DNA of 64,000 nt from Hippophae tibetana (GCA_037013495.1 CM072806.1:25608001-25672000); one strand, 5' to 3'; positions 7,690 through 19,637 are shown, numbered from the stretch's first letter. Notes: generated by a model from the sequence alone, not told the origin. Numbers and translations: made by a program.

Positions 7690-10600
7690 AAGACCCTGGA
7701 AGTTTTATTATAAACATAACTATGGGGGATAGGAAGGTTGCTAAAGCAATGCTTGATTTAGGTGCTAGTATAAATTTGATGCCCTACTCTATATTCTTAC
7801 AACTCAATCTAGGGGATTTAAAACCCACAACTATGTCCCTTCAACTTGCAGATAGATCTCTTAAATATCCAGAGGGAATAGTTGAGGATGTTTTGGTACA
7901 GGTAGACAAACTGATAATACCTGTTGACTTTGTGGTTCTGGATATGCAAGAAAATCCAGCATTGGACAGAGAGCACACAATATTGCTTGGTAGACCATTT
8001 ATGGCAACTACTAAAACTATTATTGATGTCCAAGATGGAAATTTGACAATGACAGTCTTAGGAGAGACTGTTCATTTTAAAGTTTTTGATTCTTCACCTT
8101 TCCCTTCTATTTCTGCCATCGATGAAATATTCGATGTTGATCCTTTGGATAATCTTGTCCAAAACACCTTTTTCCGAACCAGAATAGAAGACAAGCTTGA
8201 AACCGTTCTTACACTTGAAAAGGTTGAAGAAGATTTAGATGAGGAAATAAAGGGGTACCTTGAACAACTAGACAATAATGAAGTGATGACAAAATCTAGT
8301 ACACTTTTAAATCTACCCAGTTCTTCATCTATTAAAGAGGCCAATCCACCTGAACTTGAACTCAAAGACTTACCTGAGCACTTAAAATATGTGTTTTTGG
8401 GAGAAGGGGAAACTTATCCAGTGATAATTTCTTCAACCTTGACCAAACCACAAGAAAAGGAACTCATCAAAGTGCTTAAACAGTTTAAGAAATCTATAGG
8501 TTGGAGTATAGGGGATATAAGAGGCATTAGTCCAACAATGTGTATGCACAAGATCAACTTGGAGGACGGTGCTAAACCTGTACGAGAGGCCCAAAGAAGA
8601 CTAAACCCAAACATGCAAGAGGTAGTTAAGAAGGAAATTCTTAAATTATTAGAAGAAGGGATTATCTATCCTATTACGGATAGTAAGTGGGTTAGTCCAG
8701 TGCATGTGGTACCAAAGAAATCTGGGATAACAGTTGTTAAGAATGACAAAAGTGAATTAGTGCCCACTAGAATAATCACTGGATGGAGAATGTGTATAGA
8801 TTTTAGGAAACTAAATTTATATACGAAAAAGGATCACTTTCCTCTTCCATTCATTGATCAAATGTTGGAAAGATTAGCTGGGCACGAATTTTACTGTTTT
8901 TTGGATGGACTGTCTGGATATTATCAAGTACCCATAGCACCAGAAGATTAGGAAAAGACCACATTTACATGTCCTTTTGGGACATTTGCTTTTCGCAGAA
9001 TGCCATTTGGGTTATGCAATGCCCCTGCCACTTTCCAGAGATGCATGATATCTATTTTCTCGGACATGGTGGAGAAATTCATTGAGATTTTCATGGACGA
9101 TTTCTCTGTCTTTGGGAACTCATTTGATGATTGCTTACATAAATTGACTTTGGTTTTAAAGAGATGCATTGAATGCAATCTAACCCTTAGTTGGGAGAAA
9201 AGTCATTTTATGGTTCAACAAGGGATAGTTTTAGGACATATAATTTCAAACGAGGGTATTGAAGTTGATAGGGCAAAAGTTGAATTGATATCCAAACTAC
9301 CTCCCCCTACATCTGTGAAGGGGATAAGAAGCTTCTTGGGACATGCAGGATTTTACAGACGATTTATTAAAGATTTCTCTAAAATAAGTCGTCCCTTATG
9401 TAACTTGCTATCCAAAGATGCTGATTTTGATTTCAACAATGACTGCCTTACTTCCTTTAATACCTTGAAAGATAAACTCACATCTACCCCTGTTATAATG
9501 GCACCAAACTGGTCTTTACCCTTTGAAATAATGTGTGACGCTTCTGATTATGCAATAGGAGAAGTCCTGGGACAAAGAGTGGATAAGCGTTTACATGTCA
9601 TCTACTATGCTAGCAAAACACTCAATGATGCCCAGATGAATTACACCACCACTGAAAAGGAATTCTTGGCTATAGTATTCTCTTTAGACAAATTTCGGTC
9701 TTATTTAGTAGGATCTAAAGTGATTGTGCATTCTGATCATGCTGCTTTAAGATACCTATTAAGTAAACCAAATGCCAAGCCAAGATTAATCAGGTGGGTA
9801 TTACTCTTACAAGAATTTGACCTAGAAATCAAGGATAAGAAAGGCAGTGAAAACTTAGTAGCTGACCATTTGTCTAGGTTGATTTCTGACTTCAATTCTC
9901 TTAAAGATGAGAGTAATGAAGATATAGTTGAAACCTTTCCTCATGAACAGTTATTTTTCATAGGTCCGAACCCATGGTATGCTGATATTGTAAACTATCT
10001 TGCCACTGGTGTTTTGCGACCTAACACTTCATATCAGGACAAGAAAAGGTTTTTTAAAACTATTAAGGACTATTTCTGGGATGACCCTTATTTATACAAG
10101 ATTGGTCAAGATCAAGTCATCCGGAGATGTGTACCTGAAGAAGAACATAAGAGCATTCTGACTTTTTGTCATGAACTTCATTGTGGGGGTCATTTTGGAG
10201 GAGAAAAGACAGCCCGTAAGATATTACAGTCTGGATTCTTTTGGCCCACTCTTTTTAAAGATGCTCATATGTTTTGTGCACAATGTGATAGATGTCAAAA
10301 AACAGGAAACATAAGCAAAAAAGATGAAATGCCTTTGACATCTAATTTAGTTGTTGAACTCTTTGACGTATGGGGGATTGACTTTATGGGTCCTTTTCCC
10401 CTATCTAATGGTTTTCAATACATTTTGGTTGCTGTGGATTATGTGTCCAAGTGGGTAGAAGCTATCCCCACCAAAACCAATGATGCTAATGTTGTTGTGA
10501 AATTCTTGAAAGATTTCATATTCAGTAGGTTCGGAACGCCTAGAGCTATAATAAGTGATGGAGGTAGCCATTTTTGTAACAAACTCTTTGATGGAGTACT

Positions 10601-11261
10601 AAACAAGTACAACATCACACATAAGGTAGCTACTCCATATCATCCTCAAACTTCCGGTTTAGTGGAAGTAAGTAATAGGCAAATTAAGGGAATACTAGAA
10701 CGCACTGTGCGTCCCTCAAGGAAGGATTGGGCATTTAAGTTAAATGATGCCTTATGGGCATACCGCACCGCTTACAAAACACCTATTGGGATGAGCCCTT
10801 ACCGGTTAATCTTTGGGAAAGCGTGCCACCTTCCAGTTGAACTTGAACACAAGGCTTATTGGGCAATTAAAGAGCTAAACATGGATTTAGATAAAGCAGG
10901 TGAAAAACGAGTACTCTAGCTTCATGAGTTGGAAGAAATTAGGAATGAAGCCTATTAGAATGCCAAATTATACAAGGAGCGTACTAAGCGCTATCATGAC
11001 AAGAGGCTAGTTCCTAAGACTCTTCACCCTGGAATGAAAGTTCTTTTATTTAACTCTCGTTTGAGATTGTTTCCAGGAAAGCTAAGATCAAGATGGGATG
11101 GACCATTCAAAATAGTTCAGGTATCTGAACATGGAATGGTAGAACTATTGGACTCCAAGACACAAAAAACGTTCAAAGTTAATGGCCATCGTGTCAAGCC
11201 TTATGTGGAAGAACCAAACAACATTGCTGAAATGAATTGCATTTGGCTGAGTAACCCTTAG
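7683..11261 (+). pseudogene. pol: Athila-type pol: protease, RT, RNase H, integrase; broken
   Basis: One reading frame encodes protease (LDLGAS, Asp codon 7755), RT (fingers about 8560 on; active site FMDD at 9090-9101), RNase H (about 9520-9890, with CDASDY, TEKEF, HSDHAAL and ADHL) and integrase. The integrase has a His/Cys zinc region near 10160-10310 and catalytic D, D, E at codons 10380, 10557 and 10665, giving D-D35-E. The C-terminal domain ends at 11261. The frame is interrupted by TAG at 8949-8951 (in RT), 10917-10919 and 10956-10958, and it is out of frame with gag-2. RNase H reads GEVLGQR where relatives usually have GAVLGQR. Catalytic residues otherwise look intact, so the decay is light, but this copy cannot make full Pol. 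Confidence 0.93.
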
Positions 11262-11273
11262 CACCAAAAAGAT

Positions 11274-11322
11274 ACGTCTTGCTAAGACGTTAAACTAAGC
11301 GCTGGATGGGAGGCAACCCATC
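11274..11322 (+). other. Double hairpin after pol
   Basis: Thirteen bases after the pol stop, ACGTCTT (11274-11280) pairs with AAGACGT (11284-11290) over a 3-nt loop. GATGGG (11305-11310) pairs with CCCATC (11317-11322) over loop AGGCAA. A palindromic AGCGCT (11298-11303) lies between. The arrangement parallels 5817-5866. Similar motifs are, as I recall, widespread after pol in Athila-type elements. Confidence 0.8.
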
Positions 11323-13156
11323 ATGTTAGGTAATTTTTTGTTATTTGTTTTATTTACTTAATTTTATTGTTTATTTTAGTTTACTTGTATGTGAATAATT
11401 TTTAAAATTGTTAAAACTAAAATATTTGTTGAGATGTTAGAAGTTCACAGCGATCTGTCTGTATACACTTTAATGATGAATATGATGGATGCACCTGCAT
11501 TTCTTCATTACTACTTACACATTCTCAAGAAATAGGTAATCTTTCTCCTCTTTTCTCTTTATCTTTAATTTGCAGTTGTTACATTGAGGACAATGTAAGT
11601 TCTAGGTTGGGGGTGGTGAAAAGTTACCATGCTTAATAAAAAAAATAAAAAAAATATATATATATATATAAAAAAATTATCACAAAAATGTATCATTTCT
11701 TTAAATCAAATTTAAGTAAATAGTTAAGTCTTTTGTACTGTTAGATTAATTTTTGAAAACATATCGTGAAATATTTTGTAATTATTTTTGATAATTAGTT
11801 AGTTTTTGTCATAACTAGTATTTCTTGATAAAATGTGGAAATTATGTTAAACCCAAAATCGGTGTTTATGAATTTTTTTTTAGTGGAGACTACCCTTGTG
11901 AGATATAATTTGAGCCTAAATTCTTTTATTCAGAGTGAAATATATATTTTTTTTCTACTCCAAACACATTTCTTATTTATTCAAATTTTTAGATGATCTC
12001 TATAGGTATTAGCATTGAATGTATGAATTTTTTCTCATCTTAATAGAGTATCATATATTTTTTTATTATTTTTGTTTAGATTAAATGATTTGAGTAGAAA
12101 TTGATAGTATATGCTTATATCTCATTTATGCATGACTGCTACAAAAACAAAAAGACATATATGGGGTTACCTAAACCAAGATCAAACAGAAAAGCCACAA
12201 AATTAACCACTCACCAAAATCCAAAAAAATGTACAATCTGTACATGGGTTGACTCTCTAAAAAAAATACATATATTGAAAAAAAAATATCTTCAAAAAAA
12301 AATATATATATATATATAGAGATAAAAATATTATAGTATCATCTACATACTATGACCCACATTGCCTACAAAGTTGTGAGTAAAGGCTAATTACAAAAGA
12401 AATATATAGGAAGTAATTCCCTAAAAAGTCATTGCAATTTCTTCATTTGTAAAAGCATATATCTTGAAATTCTTTCTTAATGAGTTGGATTTATGCATGA
12501 AAATAATTTTTGTATATGATATCTTTATAATTTATACATTCGATTCCTTTCATGAGATCAATGTTAAAATAACACTTTGAGCCTTTATTCTTTATACATA
12601 TGCGAACATATTAGTTCATTTCTATACATCAACTCTTTCGCATATAAATTAGTATGAGTGTTTGAACCCATAGGATTCAGTGCTTTGAGAGTATTGACTT
12701 GTGAGGAATAGAGTCGAAGCGAATTCTGATTCATGACACTGAAATTGGGTAAAATTAAATTGATACATTTTTGAAATGAAATATGAAAATGATTTTCGAC
12801 TAATTATTGTAATAAAATCATGATTGTTTAAAGAGATTAAAATAACTTATGCTTGAGATTTTAATTATGATCTTAAAGGAGATTAAAAAGTATGAGATAT
12901 TTTTGTGATATGTTGTGTTCTTTTATTCTTAAATTAATTTTTGATTGTGTTGTAATTTTAATTTTTGATTTGATTGTTTTTATTTTTACATTTAGTTCAA
13001 TGTTTGTGGGTATCATTACTGAAAACCCTCACGAGACTCAAACTCGTCCACTAGGGCAACCTAGGGGTTTAACGGCTTGTTGCATAGGCTAAATGCAACC
13101 GTTTCAATCCACGAAAGTGATTTAGGATAGTTTAATTTTTAGTTTTTATCGCTTCT
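11323..13156 (+). other. 3' non-coding region of the Athila-like element
   Basis: AT-rich sequence with microsatellite-like AT runs (about 11655 and 12303). No env-like ORF is supported. The ORF at 12892-13092 is short and hydrophobic with no family match. A 6-bp hairpin ACATTG-AGGA-CAATGT (11581-11596) is followed by a purine-rich GGTTGGGGGTGGTGAAAAG tract starting near 11605, a polypurine-like site well upstream of the real one. Confidence 0.75.
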
Positions 13157-13193
13157 CTTGCTAAGGGACTAGCAAGAAGCTGGTTGGGGGTTG
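13157..13193 (+). promoter_or_regulatory. Hairpin and polypurine tract before the 3' LTR
   Basis: CTTGCTA (13157-13163) pairs with TAGCAAG (13170-13176) over loop AGGGAC. The G-rich tract TGGTTGGGGGTTG (13181-13193) directly abuts the 3' LTR start and would prime plus-strand synthesis. The phrase GACTAGCAAGAAG also precedes the LTR start of the minus-strand relative near 35085. Confidence 0.8.
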
Positions 13194-15190
13194 TGATGAG
13201 TGCTCAAAAAGCACTAAAATAACCATGATTTTGTGCACATTAATTGATTAAAAATACATATATTTATATGTTTTATCATATATTTATATAAATTTGTCTT
13301 TTTCGGAATCACGGGTATTTTTATTGTTTTTCAGGTATTTTGGCTTAAAAACGCAATTTAAAGACTCAAACAGGAATACTTGAAGCAATACATCACAAAT
13401 ATATTAATAAATAAGTGGGAAAAGGTCAACAAATATGGAAAAATTGGACAAAATGGGTCGAAAAGGTCAAAAATGTCAAAAAGACGAAAATCGCGCCGCC
13501 GCGCCCCACCGCCCGGCCGCCGCGCCCCAGCGCCCAGCACCGCCCCAAGCAGCAGCGCGCGGCACTGTTCATCCGCGGGTACTGTTCATCCGCGCGTACT
13601 GTTCATCAGACTCGGCACTGTTCATACCCGGTACTGTGCAGCCGCGGTACTGTTCATACCTGGTACTGTGCAGCCGCCCCATGTCATGCTGACGTCATCA
13701 AATGACGTCAGCAATCAATAATCCGCGTTTTTACATTTTTTTAACATTTTTTTCTCTACTTTTTCTCTCCATCCTCACCTATAAATACCCCCCTTCCCTT
13801 CACTTCAAAACACACCTTCAAACCACACTTCTCTCTTCTTTCTTTCTCTCATTTCTTAGTTTTTGAGTTTTCCTTAGTTTCTTTCTTAGTTTCTAAGTTT
13901 TTCTTAGTTTCCTTCTTAGTTTTTAGTTCAATTCTCTTAGTTTTAGTGTTCTTCTCTTTTTGAGAGGAACTTGTAATGTTTTTGTAATAATTTAGTTTTT
14001 GATTCAATAAATGGGAGTGCAAATTCCGCTTGGAGGTTTTCTAGCAACGGGAATAGCGTCGAAGTTCTGTAAGGATTTTATTTTCTTTACAGTTATTTTT
14101 ATGCTTTATTCTTACATGTTATATTTAATTTGTCTATGATTAAATTTAACTCTGCTAGCTGTTTATAAACATGATATAATAATAACGTTGTTATGCTTGC
14201 GAAATATTAAATAGGTGAAAATTTCTAAAATGAATTGATTTTGTTTTTATTCAAGATTTTATATTAAGAATGTTAGAGAGAAATATATTATTTTTCATTA
14301 CAAACTTAAAACTGAAAATTAGATTTTAAGGTTTAGTTATCCGGTCTAATTTAGAGTAGTGCTCTTTTATTTGTTGGTACAATCGCCCGGTAGTTAGAGT
14401 GAAACTCTATTTCAAAAGTTTTTATAAGAATTATTATGTGAAAATGTATTGACAACATGTTTTCAATAGTGGTTTTAAAACTTGAAAGTTAGTACTCGGA
14501 TAATTAAATTCTTATGTTTAATTTGGACACCTTGAATAAAGTTTAAACTGTCTAACCCCACCAAAGGTGGCATTTAAATGGTTCATTTTCAATCTCTTAG
14601 AAAAAGGAATTAATTTAATTAAGCATATTAGTTATCAACCCCACCCATAGGAGTTAATTGATTTGTTTAGTTAACAAAGAATATCTAACCCCACCAAAGG
14701 TGGTATTTATATAAAAAAGAGAGAATCAATAAAATATCAATTTATATCTTTAATAACCTAGATAATATGAGCAAGCATAATTAATTTAGTTATTATATCC
14801 ATAAATACTCCGCTAATATAAATGATAAAATTTGCATGAATATTTATTGAATCTGTATATATGTTTATTTTTAGATAATTATTTATTGAATTTGTATTTA
14901 TGTTTATTTTTATGTTATTAGATTATATTTAATTAATCTGTATATATGTTTATTTTATGTTATTAGATTAGAAACACAAAAACCAAACTATCGTGACAGG
15001 ATGTTTAGGATTTAATTTCGTTTTTAAAAGTTTGAATAATAAATTAAAAACCACATACATTCCTTCCTTAGATCGACCTTGGGAGTATACTTATCATTTT
15101 CTTCGAAATGATTCGTGCACTTGCGAGAGTTTTATAAATATTAAAACCAAAGTATTTGCGAAGATCGGCGATGCCGGTTTTCGTTCATCA
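13194..15190 (+). repeat. 3' LTR of the Athila-like element (1997 bp)
   Basis: Near-identical to 1568-3580. It carries the same TATA box (13780-13787), paired TGACGTCA sites (13690-13710) and palindromes. Its minisatellite (13563-13680) is one 17-bp unit shorter, and it has one extra A near the start. It is followed by the GTGCC duplication. Confidence 0.95.
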
Positions 15191-15195
15191 GTGCC

Positions 15196-15874
15196 CATGT
15201 ATTTGAGTTTCTAATACATATGGAGATCCATACATTTGTTTTATAATTTTTTAGCATGATTTGTACTTAATAAGCGTGTATTGGGTTACCTAGAATGGAC
15301 ACTTATCTAGTCCCCTAGAAGTGAGAAAGTGAAGGTATACCATGGTTTTGTGATTTAAAAATATCCTCAAGTTGTATAATGATAATGATGTTAATTATTA
15401 CCCTTAAGAGATTTTATTAAAATAAGGATGCATCATGAATAAGTTTTTATTAAAATAATATTTTAGAGTTGACTCCTACAGAGCTATATATAGCTCATCC
15501 CCACTATTCCCTCTTTACTCAGCTGCATTATTAGGGATAATCTTGGTAAAAATAAGATCATGAATGGAGGATTTTGATGTTATAAGGTTTGAAATAAAAA
15601 TTTATTTCTTTTATTGATTATTCTAATATATGATTAGGAAGGTTGAGACCGATCTAACAAATTTTAATTGGCTTAATAAATGTATTTGATTTAAATTTAT
15701 GACTTTTGCCTTTTTGAACATAAAACTTCTAAAGAATACCTCAATTGTTTATAAACTAATTTTTAAATGAGTTTTTTAAATTGAATTTCTCATGATTATT
15801 AAAGAAATTTCCTTTAAATATAATTTAAAACTTTACCCCTTTCTATCTCACGTACCAATTTTTGGGGCATGATA
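15196..15874 (+). repeat. Second part of the chromovirus 5' LTR
   Basis: The LTR interrupted at 1567 resumes here after the GTGCC duplication and runs to about 15874, just before a primer binding site. It contains a TATA-like GCTATATATAGC near 15482 and ends in GGGGCATGATA, where chromovirus LTRs of this type often end in ...GGGCGTGACA. The ends of this old LTR look mutated. Confidence 0.55.
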
Positions 15875-15877
15875 GTT

Positions 15878-15889
15878 TGGTATGAGAGG
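15878..15889 (+). promoter_or_regulatory. Primer binding site, initiator tRNA-Met type
   Basis: TGGTATGAGAGG resembles the common plant PBS TGGTATCAGAGC with two changes. It follows the inferred LTR end by a few bases, as expected for the chromovirus-like element. Confidence 0.6.
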
Positions 15890-18202
15890 ATGGTTCTAAT
15901 CTCCTGGGAATAAAATCCTCTTTCTAAAAGTTGTTTTTGTCTCAGCCACCTACTCTTACAATAGCCAATAAGAAACATTACAAAAATTAACTACATTAAG
16001 TAACGATTGTACTCGAGAAGAAACAGAGAAGAAAAATTAGAATTCGCTACACCAAAGTATAGTAAGGAATTGTCTTCTTTACTTCAAATGAATGATGGTT
16101 TTTATTGTCACTACAAGTTAGTTTCAAAAGGAAGGATGTATCATCTACCATCTAAATGGATTTGCATTAGTTACAACTTAATTTTTTGGAAAAGTTGGAT
16201 GTTTTATGAATGATTCATATAATATAACCAATTATAAGAGAAATTATCAATGTTCACTTTTTTTCAAGGCATAAGAATTTTCTCAACAAATTGTAGCATT
16301 CGCTTATTGGATTGAACAAGTCAAATCAGAAACTAGTTTGTCAAAGTATTGGCCTAATAAATGGATCTTGTATTGTGAGTATTTCCATAAGACAATTCAC
16401 ATAAAATTTGATCGTAATATATGGATGATGTTTGTGTTCTACTTTCTACTTTGAGTCATATAATACTCATAGGAATTTCCTGCAGCAAAGTCAACAATCT
16501 GTCTCACAATCGCATGACCATTTTCGATAACCAAGATAACGTTTTCATGAACCATCCTTCCAACCTTATCGATCAATTTGATAGCCTTTCCAAAGAACAA
16601 TAAAATCCCTTATAAACCTTTAATCAACATCAATTAGTATGAGAAAAGGATAAGTACATAAGTATTGCAACTATAGACAAGAATCATAAGCATAAGTCTT
16701 CACGATATCTAATAAGAGGAACCATACATCAATGATGGTTTATTTTACTACCCTACTCTTGGATACGAATTATTTATAACACTTATGCCACATATTCTTT
16801 CACTTTTTTAGCCTTTACCACATAGTTAAATCTTATAAACCCTCTTATTTCAAATTTTTCTCTTGGACTCTTTTCTGATATCCTTTATGTCTGTAGCAAC
16901 CCAATTTCTTGATGTAAGGAGTAAATATTTTTAGTATTTTCCTTAAGCATAATCCTGGATCAGAAAAGAGTAATCCCTCTAAAATTCTCTAAAATTGGAT
17001 GCTGATGATAGAAAAAGCTTGGCATAACTACCAATGGTGAATAAATATATGAATGCATTTTTTGAAGAATTACTTGAATCTTTCCTAACTTGAGAGCAAT
17101 TTTATAATTAGGAAGTATCTTGGAACTGCATCAATAATTGTCTTCTTATCAATTGGCACCAGTAAAGAAAAAGAGTTAAGAAAATAGTTGGATGAACTAT
17201 TGGTAAAAGGATTCACTTAGCCAAGATCGTCACCTTATAAAATGTCAATAAAAAGAAGTATGTAAGTCTTAATTTTATAATTGATTATCATAAGAAAAAC
17301 ACTAGATGGATAATTTGATCAACATAAGGACATAAGATTTCAAAGTCAAGACATCGATGATTATATGTTAAGAGAATCAAACGTACCAAAACTACCTTTC
17401 AAGCTTATAATGAGCACTCTTAAATAATGAGGAACTCATCGGGGCACTATTTAGAATCAATCAAAAATCAATTATTTTATCTAAAAAATAAAGAAAGGAA
17501 AAATTTGGAAACTATAGTACCACCTCACACAGTTGACTCAGAGATGCGTCAATTTTGTACCAAACAAGGAATTTGAAATAGCAATAACTCTATACCAGTC
17601 AAATTTGGAATTATCGATTTCATCCATAAATTATCGTATCAACCAGCAAAGCATTACATAATGTGTACTAACATATCAAAAAATGGAATTGAACACACTT
17701 GGATATTTGTATGAAGATTGATATTCTACATTAGCAAACAAGATCCTTATTTAGAACATCTTAGAATATCATTTGTTCTATTTTGAAAGATGAACTATAA
17801 TGGTGGGAAGAAAGAAAATGAAAATCTATGCAATTTAAGTGACATCGACATCGACAATTACAATGATTAAACCAAGGAGGATCCATTGAGAATACATTAA
17901 TCAAATGTAATGATAGCAATATTTGGAGATTTTGATAATAGAATCATCAGCTAGTAAGTTAACATCAAGGAGCTAACAAATTCTTTTATTTTCTATGGAG
18001 AAATGGAGAAAGATTGTAAGTATGAAAGGAATTATATCTTCAAAGGATTAAAATTTTACACAAACAAAGAAATGGACACTCTTAAGTTGAAATTCAAAGT
18101 TGTCACACAAAGGATATTTGTACATAATGGAAACACTTGAATGATAGAAGGATTACAAGTTGAATTTATAGGATAATGGAAGACAAGTATAGCATTATGC
18201 TC
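15890..18202 (+). pseudogene. Decayed chromovirus-like internal region, gag to RT
   Basis: No long ORF survives. Near 17150-17230 the translation across frames gives AP-KKKELRK-LDELLVKGF followed by SSPYK, matching the start of gypsy RT (usually LDELL-KGFI-PS-SPW). Upstream sequence should hold gag and protease but I cannot recognise them. Downstream to 18202 should be RT/RNase H, heavily mutated. ORFs at 16007-16213 and 16421-16603 show no recognisable family. The region is interrupted by the minus-strand solo LTR and resumes at 19638. Confidence 0.55.
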
Positions 18203-19637
18203 TAATGAGCAAAACAGGTATCGTCAATCCTGCCAATACTTTTGTTTTATATTTATAAAACTCTCACAAGTCCACGAATCATTTCATAGAAAATGATAAG
18301 TATACTCCCAAGGTATCTAAGGAAGGAATGTATGTGGTTTATAATTTATTATTCAAACTTTTAAAAATGAAATTAAATCCTAAACATCATGTCATGATAT
18401 TTTGGGGTTTTTTGTGTTTCTAATCTACTGACATAAAAATAAAAATAAACATAGATACAGATTCAATAAATATTTATGCAAATATTATCTTTTATAATAT
18501 TGGAGTATTTATGGATATAATAACTAAGTAATTATGCTTGCTCATATTATTTAGGTTATTTAAGATAAAAATTGTTATTTATTGATTCTCTCTCTTTTTA
18601 TATGAATACCACCTTTGGTGGGGTTAGATATTCTTTGTTAACTAAACAAATCAATTAACACCTATGGGTGGGGTTGATACTAATTTGGTTAATTAAATTA
18701 ATTCCTTTTTTCTAAGAGAATGAAAATGAAACATTTAAATGCCACCTTTGGTGGGGTTAGATAGTTTAAACTTTATTCAAGGTGTCCAAATTAAACCTAA
18801 GAATTTAATTATTTGAGTGCTAACTTTCAAGTTTTAAAACCACTATTGAAAACATGTTGTCAATACATTTTCAGATAATAATTCTTATAAAAACTTTTAA
18901 AATAGAGCTTCACTTTAACTACCGGGCGATTGTACCAACAAATAAAAGAGCACAACTCTAAATCAGACCGGATAACTAAACCTTAAAATCTAATTTTCAG
19001 ATTTAAGTTTGTAATGAAAAATAGTATATTTCTCTCTAACTGACGTCAGTTGAGAGTGGGGTGCGGTGGCGCACGCAAAATGGAGCAGAGGCACACGTGG
19101 ACTGGGTGTAGTTGGGCGCAAATGCGTGTGGAATGGAGCAGGGGTATGCACGGACTGGACGCGGGCTCACATGGAATGGAGCAGGGGCATGCGTGGATTG
19201 GACGCGGGTGCGTGATGAATGGAGCAGGGGCGCATGCGGAATGGAGAGCAGGTGCTCGTGGACTGGACAATGCGTGCGCATTTCTCGGCCTAACTGGGCG
19301 CGCTACACGCGTTGGCCAACGCGGATGGGCGGTTGCGTGCACGATTTCCTCCTTTTTGACATTTTTGACCATTTTGTCCAATTTTCCATCTTTTTTGACT
19401 TTTCCTCATTTACTTTATGAATATATTTGTGATGTATTGCCTCCGGTATTTTTCTTTGAGTCTTTAAGTTACTTTTTAAAGCAAAAATACCTAAAAAATA
19501 ATAAAAATACCCGTGATTCCGAAAAGATAGATTTATATAAATATATGATAAAATCATATATATATATATATATATATATTTAATCAATTAACGTGCATTA
19601 AATTATGGTAATTTTAGTACTTTTTGAGCACTCATCA
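18203..19637 (-). repeat. Solo LTR related to the Athila-like LTR, internally deleted
   Basis: On the minus strand it begins TGATGAGTGCTCAAAAAGTA and follows the 1568-3580 LTR through the CCACC palindromes to an end near 18203. Flanks TGCTC (18198-18202) and TTCTC (19638-19642) match at 4 of 5 bases, a plausible old TSD. About 0.56 kb corresponding to 2101-2660 is missing: at 19040/19041 the U5-like part joins directly to TGACGTCA. The GC-rich U3 array is different in sequence. No internal region or second LTR is adjacent, so it is a solo LTR inserted in the chromovirus pol. Confidence 0.8.
19050..19340 (-). repeat. GC-rich tandem repeat inside the solo LTR
   Basis: Imperfect units built around GGAATGGAGCAGG and GGACTGGACGCGG, about 30-45 bp each, occupy the U3-equivalent position. 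Long ORFs on both strands here (19036-19587) are by-products of the GC-rich repeats and carry no known domain. Confidence 0.7.

Larger units (their letters stand above)
1563..15195 (+). mobile_element. Complete Athila-like Ty3/gypsy LTR retrotransposon with two gag genes
   Basis: The element proper is 1568-15190, flanked by a 5-bp target duplication GTGCC (1563-1567 and 15191-15195). Order: 5' LTR (2013 bp), tRNA-Asp primer site, A-rich leader with two hairpins, gag-1, double hairpin, gag-2, protease-RT-RNase H-integrase, second double hairpin, 1.9 kb non-coding 3' region, polypurine tract, 3' LTR (1997 bp). The RT/RNase H/integrase motifs ([35 protein letters not shown]) and the PBS fit the Athila lineage. 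No env-like ORF is present after pol. The near-identical LTRs indicate a recent insertion, but pol is broken, so this copy is non-autonomous. Confidence 0.93.

Noticed and set aside
11262-13193. Possible env-like gene after pol
   Set aside because: Some Athila elements have one, but here only short AT-rich ORFs occur. The 66-aa hydrophobic ORF at 12892-13092 has no signal-peptide or envelope pattern that I can defend.
19036-19587. Long ORFs on both strands, up to 177 aa
   Set aside because: They are produced by the GC-rich repeat in the solo LTR. The sequence is repetitive, open in several frames, and matches no family.
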